Shown here: piece by piece, positions 56,708 through 64,000 of the stretch | Layout of the letters: every line of letters starts with the position of its first letter | How positions within the stretch are numbered: position 1 is the first letter of the stretch | From: Tuwongella immobilis | GTDB taxonomy: Bacteria > Planctomycetota > Planctomycetia > Gemmatales > Gemmataceae | Direction: 5' to 3' | NCBI RefSeq assembly: GCF_901538355.1 | Contig: NZ_LR593887.1 | Location: forward strand, 3,386,920-3,450,919 | DNA: 64,000 nt | Notes under the pieces: generated by a model | Told to the model about the DNA's origin: nothing | Databases searched by the model: none | What the model saw: the letters and a program-made list of their open reading frames with translations, nothing else | Position numbers and translations under genes: made by a program

Positions 56708-57700
56708 ATGAAATCGGACGTTGGTATTCTCTTGCTACAGCTTGGCACGCCGGATGCCCCCTACGCTGGCCCCGTGCGTCGCTATTTGTCGGAGTTTCTC
56801 ACCGACCCTCGCGTCATCGAAGTCCCCCGAGTCATCTGGTGGCCGTTGCTCAACGGCATCATTCTCACCACCCGCCCCTGGTCTTCGGCCAAGAAGTATC
56901 GCCGAGTCTGGGATAAAGGCGTGCCCGGTTCGCCACTGCGATATTACTCCCAACGGCAGCAAGACTTGGTTGCCGAGCGATTCCCACAGGCACATGTGCG
57001 CTATGCCATGACCTATGGCAATCCGCAGATCAAAACCGTCGTCAAAGAAATGCTCGAAGCAGGCGTCGAACGAATCATCGTCCTGCCCATGTTCCCGCAA
57101 TACTCGGCGACAACGACCGCAGCCTGCACCGACATGCTATTCCGAATCATGCTGAAGGTTCGCCATCAGCCATCCATCCGGATTGTGCCCCCCTATTATC
57201 TCCATCCTGCCTATTTGGATGCACTCAAGGGGATCATTCAAGAAAATCGGGAAAAACTTCCCTGGTCCGCCGATTACTGCGTGCTGAGCTATCACGGCAT
57301 TCCCAAGAAATACGCCCAGAAGGGCGATCCCTACGCGACCCAAGTCTCCCGCACCACACGGGCACTGACCGAGCGATTGGGATGGAAGCGTGGCACGTTC
57401 ATTCAGACGTATCAATCCCGATTCGGTCCCGCCGCATGGCTCAAACCGTACACCGATGACACGCTGGAACGATTAGCACACGAAGGCAAGAAAAAAGTGT
57501 TCGTCGCCATGCCCGGCTTCACCGCCGATTGCTTGGAAACCATCGACGAAATTGGCTACGAAGCCTTGGAAGAGTTTCACGAAGCCGGCGGCGAGGATTT
57601 GGTCGCCTGCCCCTGCTTGAACGATGACCCGCGCTGGATCGACGCCTTAGAACAGATCATCCACGAAGAAGGTGCAGGCTGGATTCCCAAGGCACGCTGA
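56708..57700 (+). CDS. hemH: Ferrochelatase
   Basis: This 330-residue enzyme inserts Fe2+ into a porphyrin in the last steps of heme synthesis. The catalytic His196 is in SYHGIP, and the opposing Glu277 lies in PGFTADCLETIDEI, the family signature. YSATTTAA and QSRFGPAAWL also match. The N-terminal GILLLQLGTPDAP is typical. The gene starts 115 nt after fdxA, and the convergent VWA gene ends 15 nt downstream. Confidence 0.96.
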   Translation: MKSDVGILLLQLGTPDAPYAGPVRRYLSEFLTDPRVIEVPRVIWWPLLNGIILTTRPWSSAKKYRRVWDKGVPGSPLRYYSQRQQDLVAERFPQAHVRYAMTYGNPQIKTVVKEMLEAGVERIIVLPMFPQYSATTTAACTDMLFRIMLKVRHQPSIRIVPPYYLHPAYLDALKGIIQENREKLPWSADYCVLSYHGIPKKYAQKGDPYATQVSRTTRALTERLGWKRGTFIQTYQSRFGPAAWLKPYTDDTLERLAHEGKKKVFVAMPGFTADCLETIDEIGYEALEEFHEAGGEDLVACPCLNDDPRWIDALEQIIHEEGAGWIPKAR

Positions 57701-57714
57701 TGGGCATGGCCTGA

Positions 57715-58677
57715 TTAGCGGCTCAACAGGACGCGAAAGCTGCCTCGGTTCAATCGGGAGAGTTGAGCCATTGGCGAATTCCAATGGGCAGAATCACGGT
57801 CAGGAGCCAGCAATAACGTGTGAACCACCGAGCGACGATGATTCAACTGCTGGATGCGTTGAATCTGCTCGGCGGGCATCCCTTCGGCATCGCTCATCAG
57901 CACCAGCGCATCGGATTCCAGGCTCAGCCCTTTGCGAATCCCAACGAAATGCGAACTCCCGCCTTCCGGCTGCCAAGCTCGCAACAATCGCTCGGCATGC
58001 TCAATCGCTTGCGGCGACATCGGAATCAGTTCGGTACGCCCAAGAATCGGCAAAATCGTCGCATCACTGGCATAGACAACGACTTGGAACCGCGAATCGG
58101 GTGCCGATGCTCGCAGCGTGTGCAGAACGCAATCAACAGCCCGCTCGTAGCGACCAGCGACTCCCATGCTCGCCGACGCATCGATCACATAAACAATCGA
58201 TTGTCCCACTTGCGCCGGCTGGTGCAACAAGGTCGGTGCGAATCGACTCGCCCCCGTCCCATTTGGGGAGCCGGAAGCCCCTGTACCCGCGCCATTCGCT
58301 CCCGCACCGTTGCCTTCCGCAGCTCCGGTCGCATGGTTCTTGGTCCCCGAAGCATTCCCCGAGACACCATTTCCAGCAGGGGCATTTGCCGGTAACTCGT
58401 TCCGTAGCAACGACTTACTCGGTTCGGGTTTCTCGACACGCGGCAAATTCGGCGGAATGATCACCCGCGTCGGAATGCTCACTTCGTGGACTTCTTCCGG
58501 GGCATACCACTCGATCCGAACCTCGCTTTGCATCAGCTCATTCGGATCACGATCCGGGCGATCCCAAAGCGAACCGCGAATCGCCCCCATCAGGGCCACC
58601 GCGAGCAGCAGATGTACCCCCACCGAGACAACCCAAACGGTCACCGGAACACGCGAACGATGGCGGTTGTAGACCAT
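57715..58677 (-). CDS. Membrane-anchored VWA-domain protein
   Basis: This 320-residue protein has one N-terminal membrane helix (VPVTVWVVSVGVHLLLAVAL) and a Gly/Asn/Ala-rich linker (about residues 95-145). A von Willebrand A domain (about 155-315) follows, with the MIDAS sequence DASASM and a following SMGVAGRYERAVDCVLHTL helix. TonB/ExbB-like N-terminal topology and VWA domains suggest a surface or periplasmic binding role; the ligand is unknown. The gene is convergent with hemH and lies 68 nt downstream of trpE on the same strand. Confidence 0.82.
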   Translation of the reverse strand: MVYNRHRSRVPVTVWVVSVGVHLLLAVALMGAIRGSLWDRPDRDPNELMQSEVRIEWYAPEEVHEVSIPTRVIIPPNLPRVEKPEPSKSLLRNELPANAPAGNGVSGNASGTKNHATGAAEGNGAGANGAGTGASGSPNGTGASRFAPTLLHQPAQVGQSIVYVIDASASMGVAGRYERAVDCVLHTLRASAPDSRFQVVVYASDATILPILGRTELIPMSPQAIEHAERLLRAWQPEGGSSHFVGIRKGLSLESDALVLMSDAEGMPAEQIQRIQQLNHRRSVVHTLLLAPDRDSAHWNSPMAQLSRLNRGSFRVLLSR

Positions 58678-58745
58678 GACTTTGCCTCATGAGAGTGTGA
58701 CGCTTCGGAGCATTTACCAGATTCGCCACCGCTGGCAAGAGCCGT

Positions 58746-60239
58746 TCATAACTGTGTCTCGGCAACTTCAATCGCTCGCAGCAAGCTCATCGCTTTGTTG
58801 AGCGTCTCTTCATACTCATTCGCGGGAATACTATCCGCCACAACTCCTGCACCCGCTTGCAGATACGCGGTTTGCCCCAGCAGCACCATCGTTCGCAGCG
58901 CAATACAGGTATCCATATTTCCGGAAAAATCGATATACCCCACCGCCCCGCCATACGGCCCACGTCGGTGCGGTTCCAATTCGTCGATTACTTCCATCGC
59001 CCGGACTTTCGGAGCGCCCGACAAGGTTCCCGCCGGCAAGCACATCCGCAGAGCATCCAACGCCGTGCATTCGGGTTTGATCATCCCGCTGACGCTGCTG
59101 GAGAGGTGCATCACATGGGAATAGCGTTCAACGGTCAACAGGTCGTCCAATCTCACCGAGCCGAATTGACTCACCCGACCGATATCATTGCGGGCGAGAT
59201 CGACGAGCATGATATGCTCCGCCCGTTCTTTCGGATCATTGAACAATTCTTCGGCCAACTTCGTATCTTCTTCGTGGTCTTTGCCACGCCGGCGAGTGCC
59301 CGCCAACGGTCGCACGGTCACCTCACCATCGTCCAGTCGCACCATGATTTCGGGCGAGCTGCCGACCAACGAAAGCGGCCACGCCTTCACAAAGAACATA
59401 AACGGACTGGGATTCAGCACCCGCAAGGCCCGATAAATATCAAACGCGGTGGCAGTCGTCTCAGTCCGAAGTCGTTGCGAGAGAACGACTTGGAAAATAT
59501 CTCCAGCGTAGATGTATTCCTTGCACTTCAAGACCGCCGCTTCGAATTCTTCGCGGGTGAAGTTCGATTGAAATTCGCGGGTCGATCGCCCAGCCGGGGA
59601 GATATCGGACAGCGACAGCGTCACCGGTCCATGCTGCAGTTTGTCGACAATCGCATCAATCGCGCTGCAGGCACGATCGTAACTGCCTCGCATATCGTTG
59701 GCATCGACATGGGCATGCGCGACAACCGAAATCGTCTTGGAAATGTGATCGAAAATCACCATGCGATCATAGAACCCGAAGCAAAGATCGGGCAAATGGC
59801 GATCATCCGAAGGCGGATTGGGCAGCCGCTCCAAATAGCGGACACTATCGTAGCCAGCGTAACCGACCGCGCCGCCGCAGAATCGGGGCAACCCCGGAAC
59901 GTGTGGTGCCCGAAAGCGTTGCAGCAAGTCGGCAAGCACTTGCATCGGGTTTTCGGACTCGAACTGCTCCATGCTGCCCGGCGAGCCGAGTTTCTGCACG
60001 CGAACTTGGCGATCGTAGGCTTCGAAGTGCAGAAACGGAGCGCCGCCCAGAAAGCTGTATCGCCCGTGTCGTTCCCCGCCAACGACGCTCTCAAACAAGA
60101 ACGACCACTCAGGATCCTCGATCTTGCAGAATGCCGTCACAGGCGTCAATGTGTCGCCCGTAAGCGTCCGGTAGATCGGCACCAAGGTATAGCCTTGAGC
60201 CAATTGTTGGAATTCCTCGAAGCTCGGCCGATACTTCAT
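58746..60239 (-). CDS. trpE: Anthranilate synthase component I
   Basis: This 497-residue enzyme converts chorismate to anthranilate with the glutamine amidotransferase partner, starting tryptophan synthesis. It has the N-terminal region around VVGGERHGRYSFLGG and the chorismate-binding block: LAGTRRRGKDHEEDTKLAEEL, VDLARNDIGRV and PYGGAVGYIDFSGNMDTCIALRT. I saw no leader peptide or Trp-codon attenuator in the upstream 200 nt. ATG 60239 begins the family N-terminus; the longer frame to 60308 is less likely. The der gene lies upstream on the same strand. Confidence 0.94.
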   Translation of the reverse strand: MKYRPSFEEFQQLAQGYTLVPIYRTLTGDTLTPVTAFCKIEDPEWSFLFESVVGGERHGRYSFLGGAPFLHFEAYDRQVRVQKLGSPGSMEQFESENPMQVLADLLQRFRAPHVPGLPRFCGGAVGYAGYDSVRYLERLPNPPSDDRHLPDLCFGFYDRMVIFDHISKTISVVAHAHVDANDMRGSYDRACSAIDAIVDKLQHGPVTLSLSDISPAGRSTREFQSNFTREEFEAAVLKCKEYIYAGDIFQVVLSQRLRTETTATAFDIYRALRVLNPSPFMFFVKAWPLSLVGSSPEIMVRLDDGEVTVRPLAGTRRRGKDHEEDTKLAEELFNDPKERAEHIMLVDLARNDIGRVSQFGSVRLDDLLTVERYSHVMHLSSSVSGMIKPECTALDALRMCLPAGTLSGAPKVRAMEVIDELEPHRRGPYGGAVGYIDFSGNMDTCIALRTMVLLGQTAYLQAGAGVVADSIPANEYEETLNKAMSLLRAIEVAETQL

Positions 60240-60416
60240 AGCAAACTCGCAAGTGAACGCTGACAGATCCTGTCCTGTTGGTGTAGACGCGAACGCCAAT
60301 GACCGCAAGGAAATTCCGTGCCAAGCGGGCGAAGCGCACCGAATTTTCGGTCGGCGATCGCGTTTCTCGACAAACGCAGGAAGCCGATGATGCCACTCGC
60401 ATCACCGGCTTCGCAA

Positions 60417-60442
60417 GATCCCCACGTCAAGCGTTGGGGATC
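60417..60442 (-). terminator. Probable terminator after der
   Basis: GATCCCCA (60417-60424) pairs with TGGGGATC (60435-60442) around a 10-nt loop, directly overlapping the der stop codon at 60441-60443. Downstream on the minus strand the sequence is TTGCG with no long T-run, so strength is uncertain. Confidence 0.4.
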
Positions 60443-62051
60443 ACAGATCTTTCCAAAGTCCGCCATCGGGGGCGGGCCGTCGTCGATCCCGCGCTGGAGG
60501 CGAAGCCTTCGGCGATGACGGCGATGCTGGCGACGATTGCGGCTTGGCCGGGGCGACGGGAACCGGCTTCTTCGCTTTGGCCGACACGGGCTTGGCGGTG
60601 GTATCCTCAACATTCGTCGAGAGTTCCATCACCACTTCTGCATCAACCAGTGTTTCCCCGTCGAGCGTCGGCATGTCCAGATCATGCTCGGTCAAACTTG
60701 CCGCAGCAGGCGAGCCTTTGCTTCCCGAACCGACATTGCCGATCTTATTGCGAAGTTCCAGCTTGATGGGTACTTCTTTGAACGGCGTTTGATCGTGCAG
60801 CACTCGATGCAGATAGCGAATGTACGTATTATCGAACAAGTCGACGGCATTCGTAAAGGCAATCACCGTCGGGGGATTCGCTTCCGCTTGCGTGGCGTAG
60901 TACAATTTCGGGAACCGATTGTACTTCACCGGTGGCGGATTCACTTCCATCGCCGTGGTGAGCACGCGATTGAGTTCGCCCGTGGTGACTCGCTTGCTCG
61001 CCTGCTTGAACAACTGCTGAGCAAGGTTCAACAAACGGTAGATATTGCGCCCTTCCTTCGCCGTGATGAAGGCGATGGGGACGAAATCCAACATCGGGAA
61101 CGTCTTGCGAATGTAATTCGTGAACGTCTCCATGGGCATCTTGGTCTTCACCAAATCCCACTTGTTGACCACGAAAATCACGGGCTTGTGATGTTCCAGC
61201 ACATAGTCGGCCAACTGCTTATCCAGCTTGCTAATCCGCAAGCGAGGATCAAACAGATGGAGCACCACATCTGCGCGTCGAATCGATTGCTCGGCCCGCG
61301 CGGAGCTGTAGAATTCGATGTCGTTGGCGAGACTCTTTTTGCGGCGCACCCCAGCGGTATCGATGGCGATGAACGTTTTTCCATCGCGCTCGAAATGCAC
61401 ATCGACGCTATCGCGAGTCGTCCCAGCGACTTCCGAGACGATGACGCGCTCGGATTCGGCCAATGCGTTGATGAAGGTCGATTTCCCGACATTTCGCCGC
61501 CCAACAATCGCCACTTTCAGGGTGACTTGGGCAGGTGGGGCTTCGTCGTGTTTTTCCGGCAACCGTCGTAAGATCGCATCAAACAATTCACGTTTTCCTT
61601 TGCGTTGTTCCGCGCTGACGCGAACCACGTCGCCATAGCCCAGCCGATAGAATTCGCTGGCGTGCGTATCCAGTTCGGGATAATCGCACTTGTTGGCAAC
61701 GCAAATCACGGGCTTATCCACTGCCCGGAGTCGCCGCGCGACTTCCTCATCGAGCGGGACCACACCGTCCCGAGAATCGACGAGAAAAATGATGACATCC
61801 GCCTGCTCAATCGCGAGGCGAATCTGCCGCTCCACTTCCTCGGTGAGTTGATCGACGTCTTCGATCCCCATCCCACCGGTATCCATAATGTCAATGTGGC
61901 GGTTGCCGATCTCGATGGTCGACGAGATGCGGTCGCGGGTGACGCCTGCGGTCGGATCGACGATGCTCACGCGTCGTCCGATCAGCCAATTGAACATCGA
62001 CGACTTGCCTACGTTAGGCCGTCCAACGATCGCTACGATCGGTCTTGCCAT
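60441..62051 (-). CDS. der: Ribosome assembly GTPase Der (EngA)
   Basis: This 536-residue tandem GTPase is required for 50S ribosome assembly. The first G domain has GRPNVGKS (10-17) and NKCD (120-123). The second has GRRNVGKS (184-191) and NKWD (296-299). A KH-like C-terminal domain follows. An extra tail of about 90 residues, rich in Ala, Pro, Lys and Ser, ends RRRPAPDGGLWKDL, longer than in E. coli. GGGGAGA precedes ATG 62051. The SDR gene lies 37 nt upstream in the same direction, so they are probably co-transcribed. Confidence 0.96.
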   Translation of the reverse strand: MARPIVAIVGRPNVGKSSMFNWLIGRRVSIVDPTAGVTRDRISSTIEIGNRHIDIMDTGGMGIEDVDQLTEEVERQIRLAIEQADVIIFLVDSRDGVVPLDEEVARRLRAVDKPVICVANKCDYPELDTHASEFYRLGYGDVVRVSAEQRKGKRELFDAILRRLPEKHDEAPPAQVTLKVAIVGRRNVGKSTFINALAESERVIVSEVAGTTRDSVDVHFERDGKTFIAIDTAGVRRKKSLANDIEFYSSARAEQSIRRADVVLHLFDPRLRISKLDKQLADYVLEHHKPVIFVVNKWDLVKTKMPMETFTNYIRKTFPMLDFVPIAFITAKEGRNIYRLLNLAQQLFKQASKRVTTGELNRVLTTAMEVNPPPVKYNRFPKLYYATQAEANPPTVIAFTNAVDLFDNTYIRYLHRVLHDQTPFKEVPIKLELRNKIGNVGSGSKGSPAAASLTEHDLDMPTLDGETLVDAEVVMELSTNVEDTTAKPVSAKAKKPVPVAPAKPQSSPASPSSPKASPPARDRRRPAPDGGLWKDL

Positions 62052-62088
62052 GGAAGTCGTCTCCCCGCCCCTCGCTGCTCGAGTTCGC

Positions 62089-62871
62089 TCACCACAATGT
62101 GTAACCCCCGTCCAGTACGAGAGTCGCACCCGTCATGTAATTGGATGCATCCGAGGCCAAATAGAGTGCCAACGGACCGATTTCTTTCGGTTCACCCGCG
62201 CGTCCCATGGGGATACCGCTGGTGAAGGTTTCTTGCAATTCGGGCTTCTCGCGAAACCATTTGCGGTTCGGGTCGGTCAAAAACAATCCCGGAGCAATTG
62301 CGTTGACTCGAATGTGGTAGCGTGCCCAATCGACGGCAAGCGAGCGAGTCAGCGACATCACCGCCGCTTTTGCTGTTTCGTAATGACGACCGAATATTCC
62401 CTTGCTAACAATGATTCCCGCAATGGAGGCCACATTGATGATCGAGCCACCTTGCCCCCGCTGAATCATCATTCGCCCAACGTGCTGACACATTTGATAG
62501 ACGCTGGTGAGGTTCAATTGGATCAGGGAATTCCAGTCGGCCAGACTCATTTCTTCGGTAGGAATATTCAGGCGGCGTCCGCCCACATTATTCACCAGGA
62601 TGTCAAGGGGGCCAAAATCGCGTGCCAGCAATTCCCCAACTCGTTGTGCTTCATCCACTTGCCCCAAATCGCCGACAATCGTGTCCACCCGTCGACCCAA
62701 TGCCGACAGTTCCGATTGCGCAGTTTGCAACGATTCGGCTTCGCGGCCAATCAGCACCAGATCCGCACCCGCCTCGGCGAGTGCCTGTGCCATCGCTCGG
62801 CCCAATCCTCGGCTTCCCCCCGTGATACACGCACGGCGGCCATCCAACCGGAATGATGCGAAGACGTCCAT
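62089..62871 (-). CDS. Short-chain dehydrogenase/reductase
   Basis: This 260-residue NAD(P)-dependent oxidoreductase has the TGGSRGLG cofactor-binding loop (17-24), NNVG (94-97), Ser149 and the catalytic Tyr164-x3-Lys168 (YETAK). The C-terminal DGGYTLW is typical of gluconate- or 3-oxoacyl-type SDRs. The N-terminal FRLDGRRACITGGSRG resembles gluconate 5-dehydrogenase-like enzymes, but the substrate is not determinable. It precedes der on the same strand. Confidence 0.9.
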   Translation of the reverse strand: MDVFASFRLDGRRACITGGSRGLGRAMAQALAEAGADLVLIGREAESLQTAQSELSALGRRVDTIVGDLGQVDEAQRVGELLARDFGPLDILVNNVGGRRLNIPTEEMSLADWNSLIQLNLTSVYQMCQHVGRMMIQRGQGGSIINVASIAGIIVSKGIFGRHYETAKAAVMSLTRSLAVDWARYHIRVNAIAPGLFLTDPNRKWFREKPELQETFTSGIPMGRAGEPKEIGPLALYLASDASNYMTGATLVLDGGYTLW

Positions 62872-63047
62872 GGGGATTTCCAGTCAATTGAGGAGAATCA
62901 TTCAATCCAATTGCTGACTGGACACCGCTATCGTAGCATGCAATGGTGTTCCGGCCAGTCGATTTCTTCGGAATACGAGGGTTCCATGGGGTTCGCCCAC
63001 ATGGAAGATCAGTTTTGCCGAGTTTTCCAACCAGCACAGGCAACCGT

Positions 63048-63398
63048 ATGGCACGCTGCGATGAAGGATACCGCTGTCAAGTGTGTGGCGGGGATGTCGA
63101 ATCGATTTTGGATTCGGATCTGTACTTGGCGTACATTTTGGGTGAGATTCCGTTGCATCATTTGCATACGCTATCAGAATGTCACATCCGATGCAACCCG
63201 GCTCGTGCGCAATACATCGTCGATGAATCGTTTCCATCTGTGGAATGCACATCGCTGTTCGATAAGCGGTCTCTCGATCGGGACTACGTTTCGCAGCGTG
63301 AAAACGAAGTCACCCGAGCCTGGCGACGGCTGCAAGCCATCCCCCGACTCGGGCTCTCGGTTCCGGAATATCCCCTATCGGTGACTCCGGATCACTAA
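63048..63398 (+). CDS. Small conserved protein with Cys-rich N-terminus (putative zinc site)
   Basis: This 116-residue protein begins MARCDEGYRCQVCGGDVESI, with three Cys near the N-terminus (positions 4, 10 and 13) and further Cys at about 51 and 69. A conserved-looking middle, SDLYLAYILGEIPLHHLHTLSECHIRCNPARAQYIVDESF, follows. From memory, similar proteins recur in planctomycetes; I cannot confirm this. The Cys pattern may bind zinc or a cluster. ATG 63048 is the natural start; longer in-frame starts overlap promoter-like sequence. Confidence 0.6.
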   Translation: MARCDEGYRCQVCGGDVESILDSDLYLAYILGEIPLHHLHTLSECHIRCNPARAQYIVDESFPSVECTSLFDKRSLDRDYVSQRENEVTRAWRRLQAIPRLGLSVPEYPLSVTPDH

Positions 63399-63413
63399 GA
63401 CGATTCAATCAAC

Positions 63414-64000
63414 TTACTTCGTTTTGCCAATGGCATACAGTTTGTTGCGAGACCGCAAGAGAATCGTCCCTTCCGCAATCGCCGGAGTCGCCAGAATCGC
63501 GTCCTTCAGGTCGTTCGTGGCCAGCACTTCGGCTTTCTCGCCCGGCTCCACCACGTAGGTCACGCCATCTTCGTTGACGGCATAGATTTTGCCATCCGCG
63601 GCGACCGGTGTGGCATGGAACTTCCCTTTCAATCGCTCTTGCCAGAGAATCTTGCCATCGGCCAGGCTGGCACAAATCAACACGCCGGTCGAGTTGATGC
63701 TGTACACAAAGTTCCCATAGACCAACGGCGACGACATGTTGCTGCGCAGTTGCGGCGCCTTCCAGAGCGTCTTCGGTTCTTGACCGGCCTTTGCATCGAC
63801 CGCGACCACGCCATTGGCGGGGACGATCAGCACACCGGCGGCCACCAGCGGACTCGGAATGCTACCGACGCCCTCGCCCTTGAACTTCCAGCGTTCTTTG
63901 CCCGACGAGATGTCGTAGCCCACCACGCCATCTCCGGACGCGAACACCACTTCCGTCACGCCTTCGCTGGTGCGCAGCACCGGAGTGACCCAGTTTGTTT
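63414..64000 (-). CDS. PQQ-binding-like beta-propeller protein, C-terminal part
   Basis: This is the C-terminal part (about 195 residues) of a propeller protein whose start lies beyond the window. Blades show the pattern DISSGKERWKFKGEG, KAGQEPKTLWKAPQ and LADGKILWQERLKG. The protein resembles the gene at 17790-19022 in fold but not in detail. It likely acts outside the cytoplasm. It ends 15 nt from the convergent Cys-rich gene. Confidence 0.85.
   Translation of the reverse strand, partial: TNWVTPVLRTSEGVTEVVFASGDGVVGYDISSGKERWKFKGEGVGSIPSPLVAAGVLIVPANGVVAVDAKAGQEPKTLWKAPQLRSNMSSPLVYGNFVYSINSTGVLICASLADGKILWQERLKGKFHATPVAADGKIYAVNEDGVTYVVEPGEKAEVLATNDLKDAILATPAIAEGTILLRSRNKLYAIGKTK

Noticed and set aside
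60299-60440. Plus-strand small gene between trpE and der
   Set aside because: The frame runs on antisense into der, has no ribosome-binding site, and its product shows no family resemblance.

Overview
This window looks like chromosomal DNA from a planctomycete, most probably the Gemmataceae. The evidence is a TIGR02996-type N-terminal repeat-companion domain fused to a formylglycine-generating-enzyme (sulfatase-modifying) domain, a PEP-CTERM surface protein, PQQ-type beta-propeller proteins, several small planctomycete-type proteins, a groEL-groES-groEL locus, and a moderately GC-rich, strongly G/C-ended codon usage. A Tuwongella- or Gemmata-like host is my inference; no 16S gene is present to settle it. 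Most genes are housekeeping, and both strands are used about equally.

Layout. 1-1.7 kb: end of folD and an AI-2E-type permease. 1.7-3.1 kb: a compact 1.43-kb element carrying one unknown gene, with terminal inverted repeats and a short target-site-like duplication. It sits directly behind the stop codon of a large membrane TPR protein (3.1-5.6 kb). 5.7-13.2 kb: a TIGR02996/FGE protein and glycosyltransferases (a GT39-like membrane enzyme, and an overlapping GT4 plus three-module GT pair). 13.4-22.2 kb: glycerate kinase, a gene-poor stretch holding a probable small transcript and a 48-residue secreted peptide, a PEP-CTERM nidogen-like protein, GT4, a PQQ-propeller protein, a double GNAT, the NAD(P)HX dehydratase and a zinc-ribbon membrane protein. 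22.3-38.4 kb: pckA, glgX, rho, an M32 carboxypeptidase, psuG, a winged-helix/rhomboid fusion, a transglutaminase-like protein, unknown planctomycete proteins, rarD and an M24 peptidase.

38.5-51.8 kb is a protein quality-control region. tRNA-Gly(GCC) is followed by trigger factor and two clpP paralogues; after a lipoprotein, moaC and a polyprenyl synthase come groEL1-groES-groEL2, dnaJ, grpE, fmdB, yacG and a NYN-domain protein. A perfect -24/-12 (sigma-54) promoter consensus lies upstream of groEL1, and no CIRCE element was seen. 51.8-64 kb: a membrane-fusion-like protein, an SPFH protein, priA, a 7Fe ferredoxin, hemH, a VWA protein, trpE, der, an SDR, a zinc-binding small protein and the end of another PQQ-propeller protein.

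Many gene ends carry clear intrinsic terminators, several of them shared by convergent genes. I saw no CRISPR array, rRNA, recognisable transposase or phage module. The most unusual items are the single-gene inverted-repeat element at 1700-3130, the sigma-54-type promoter on an unusual chaperonin operon, the winged-helix/rhomboid fusion, and the small transcript/secreted-peptide region at 14.9-15.5 kb.
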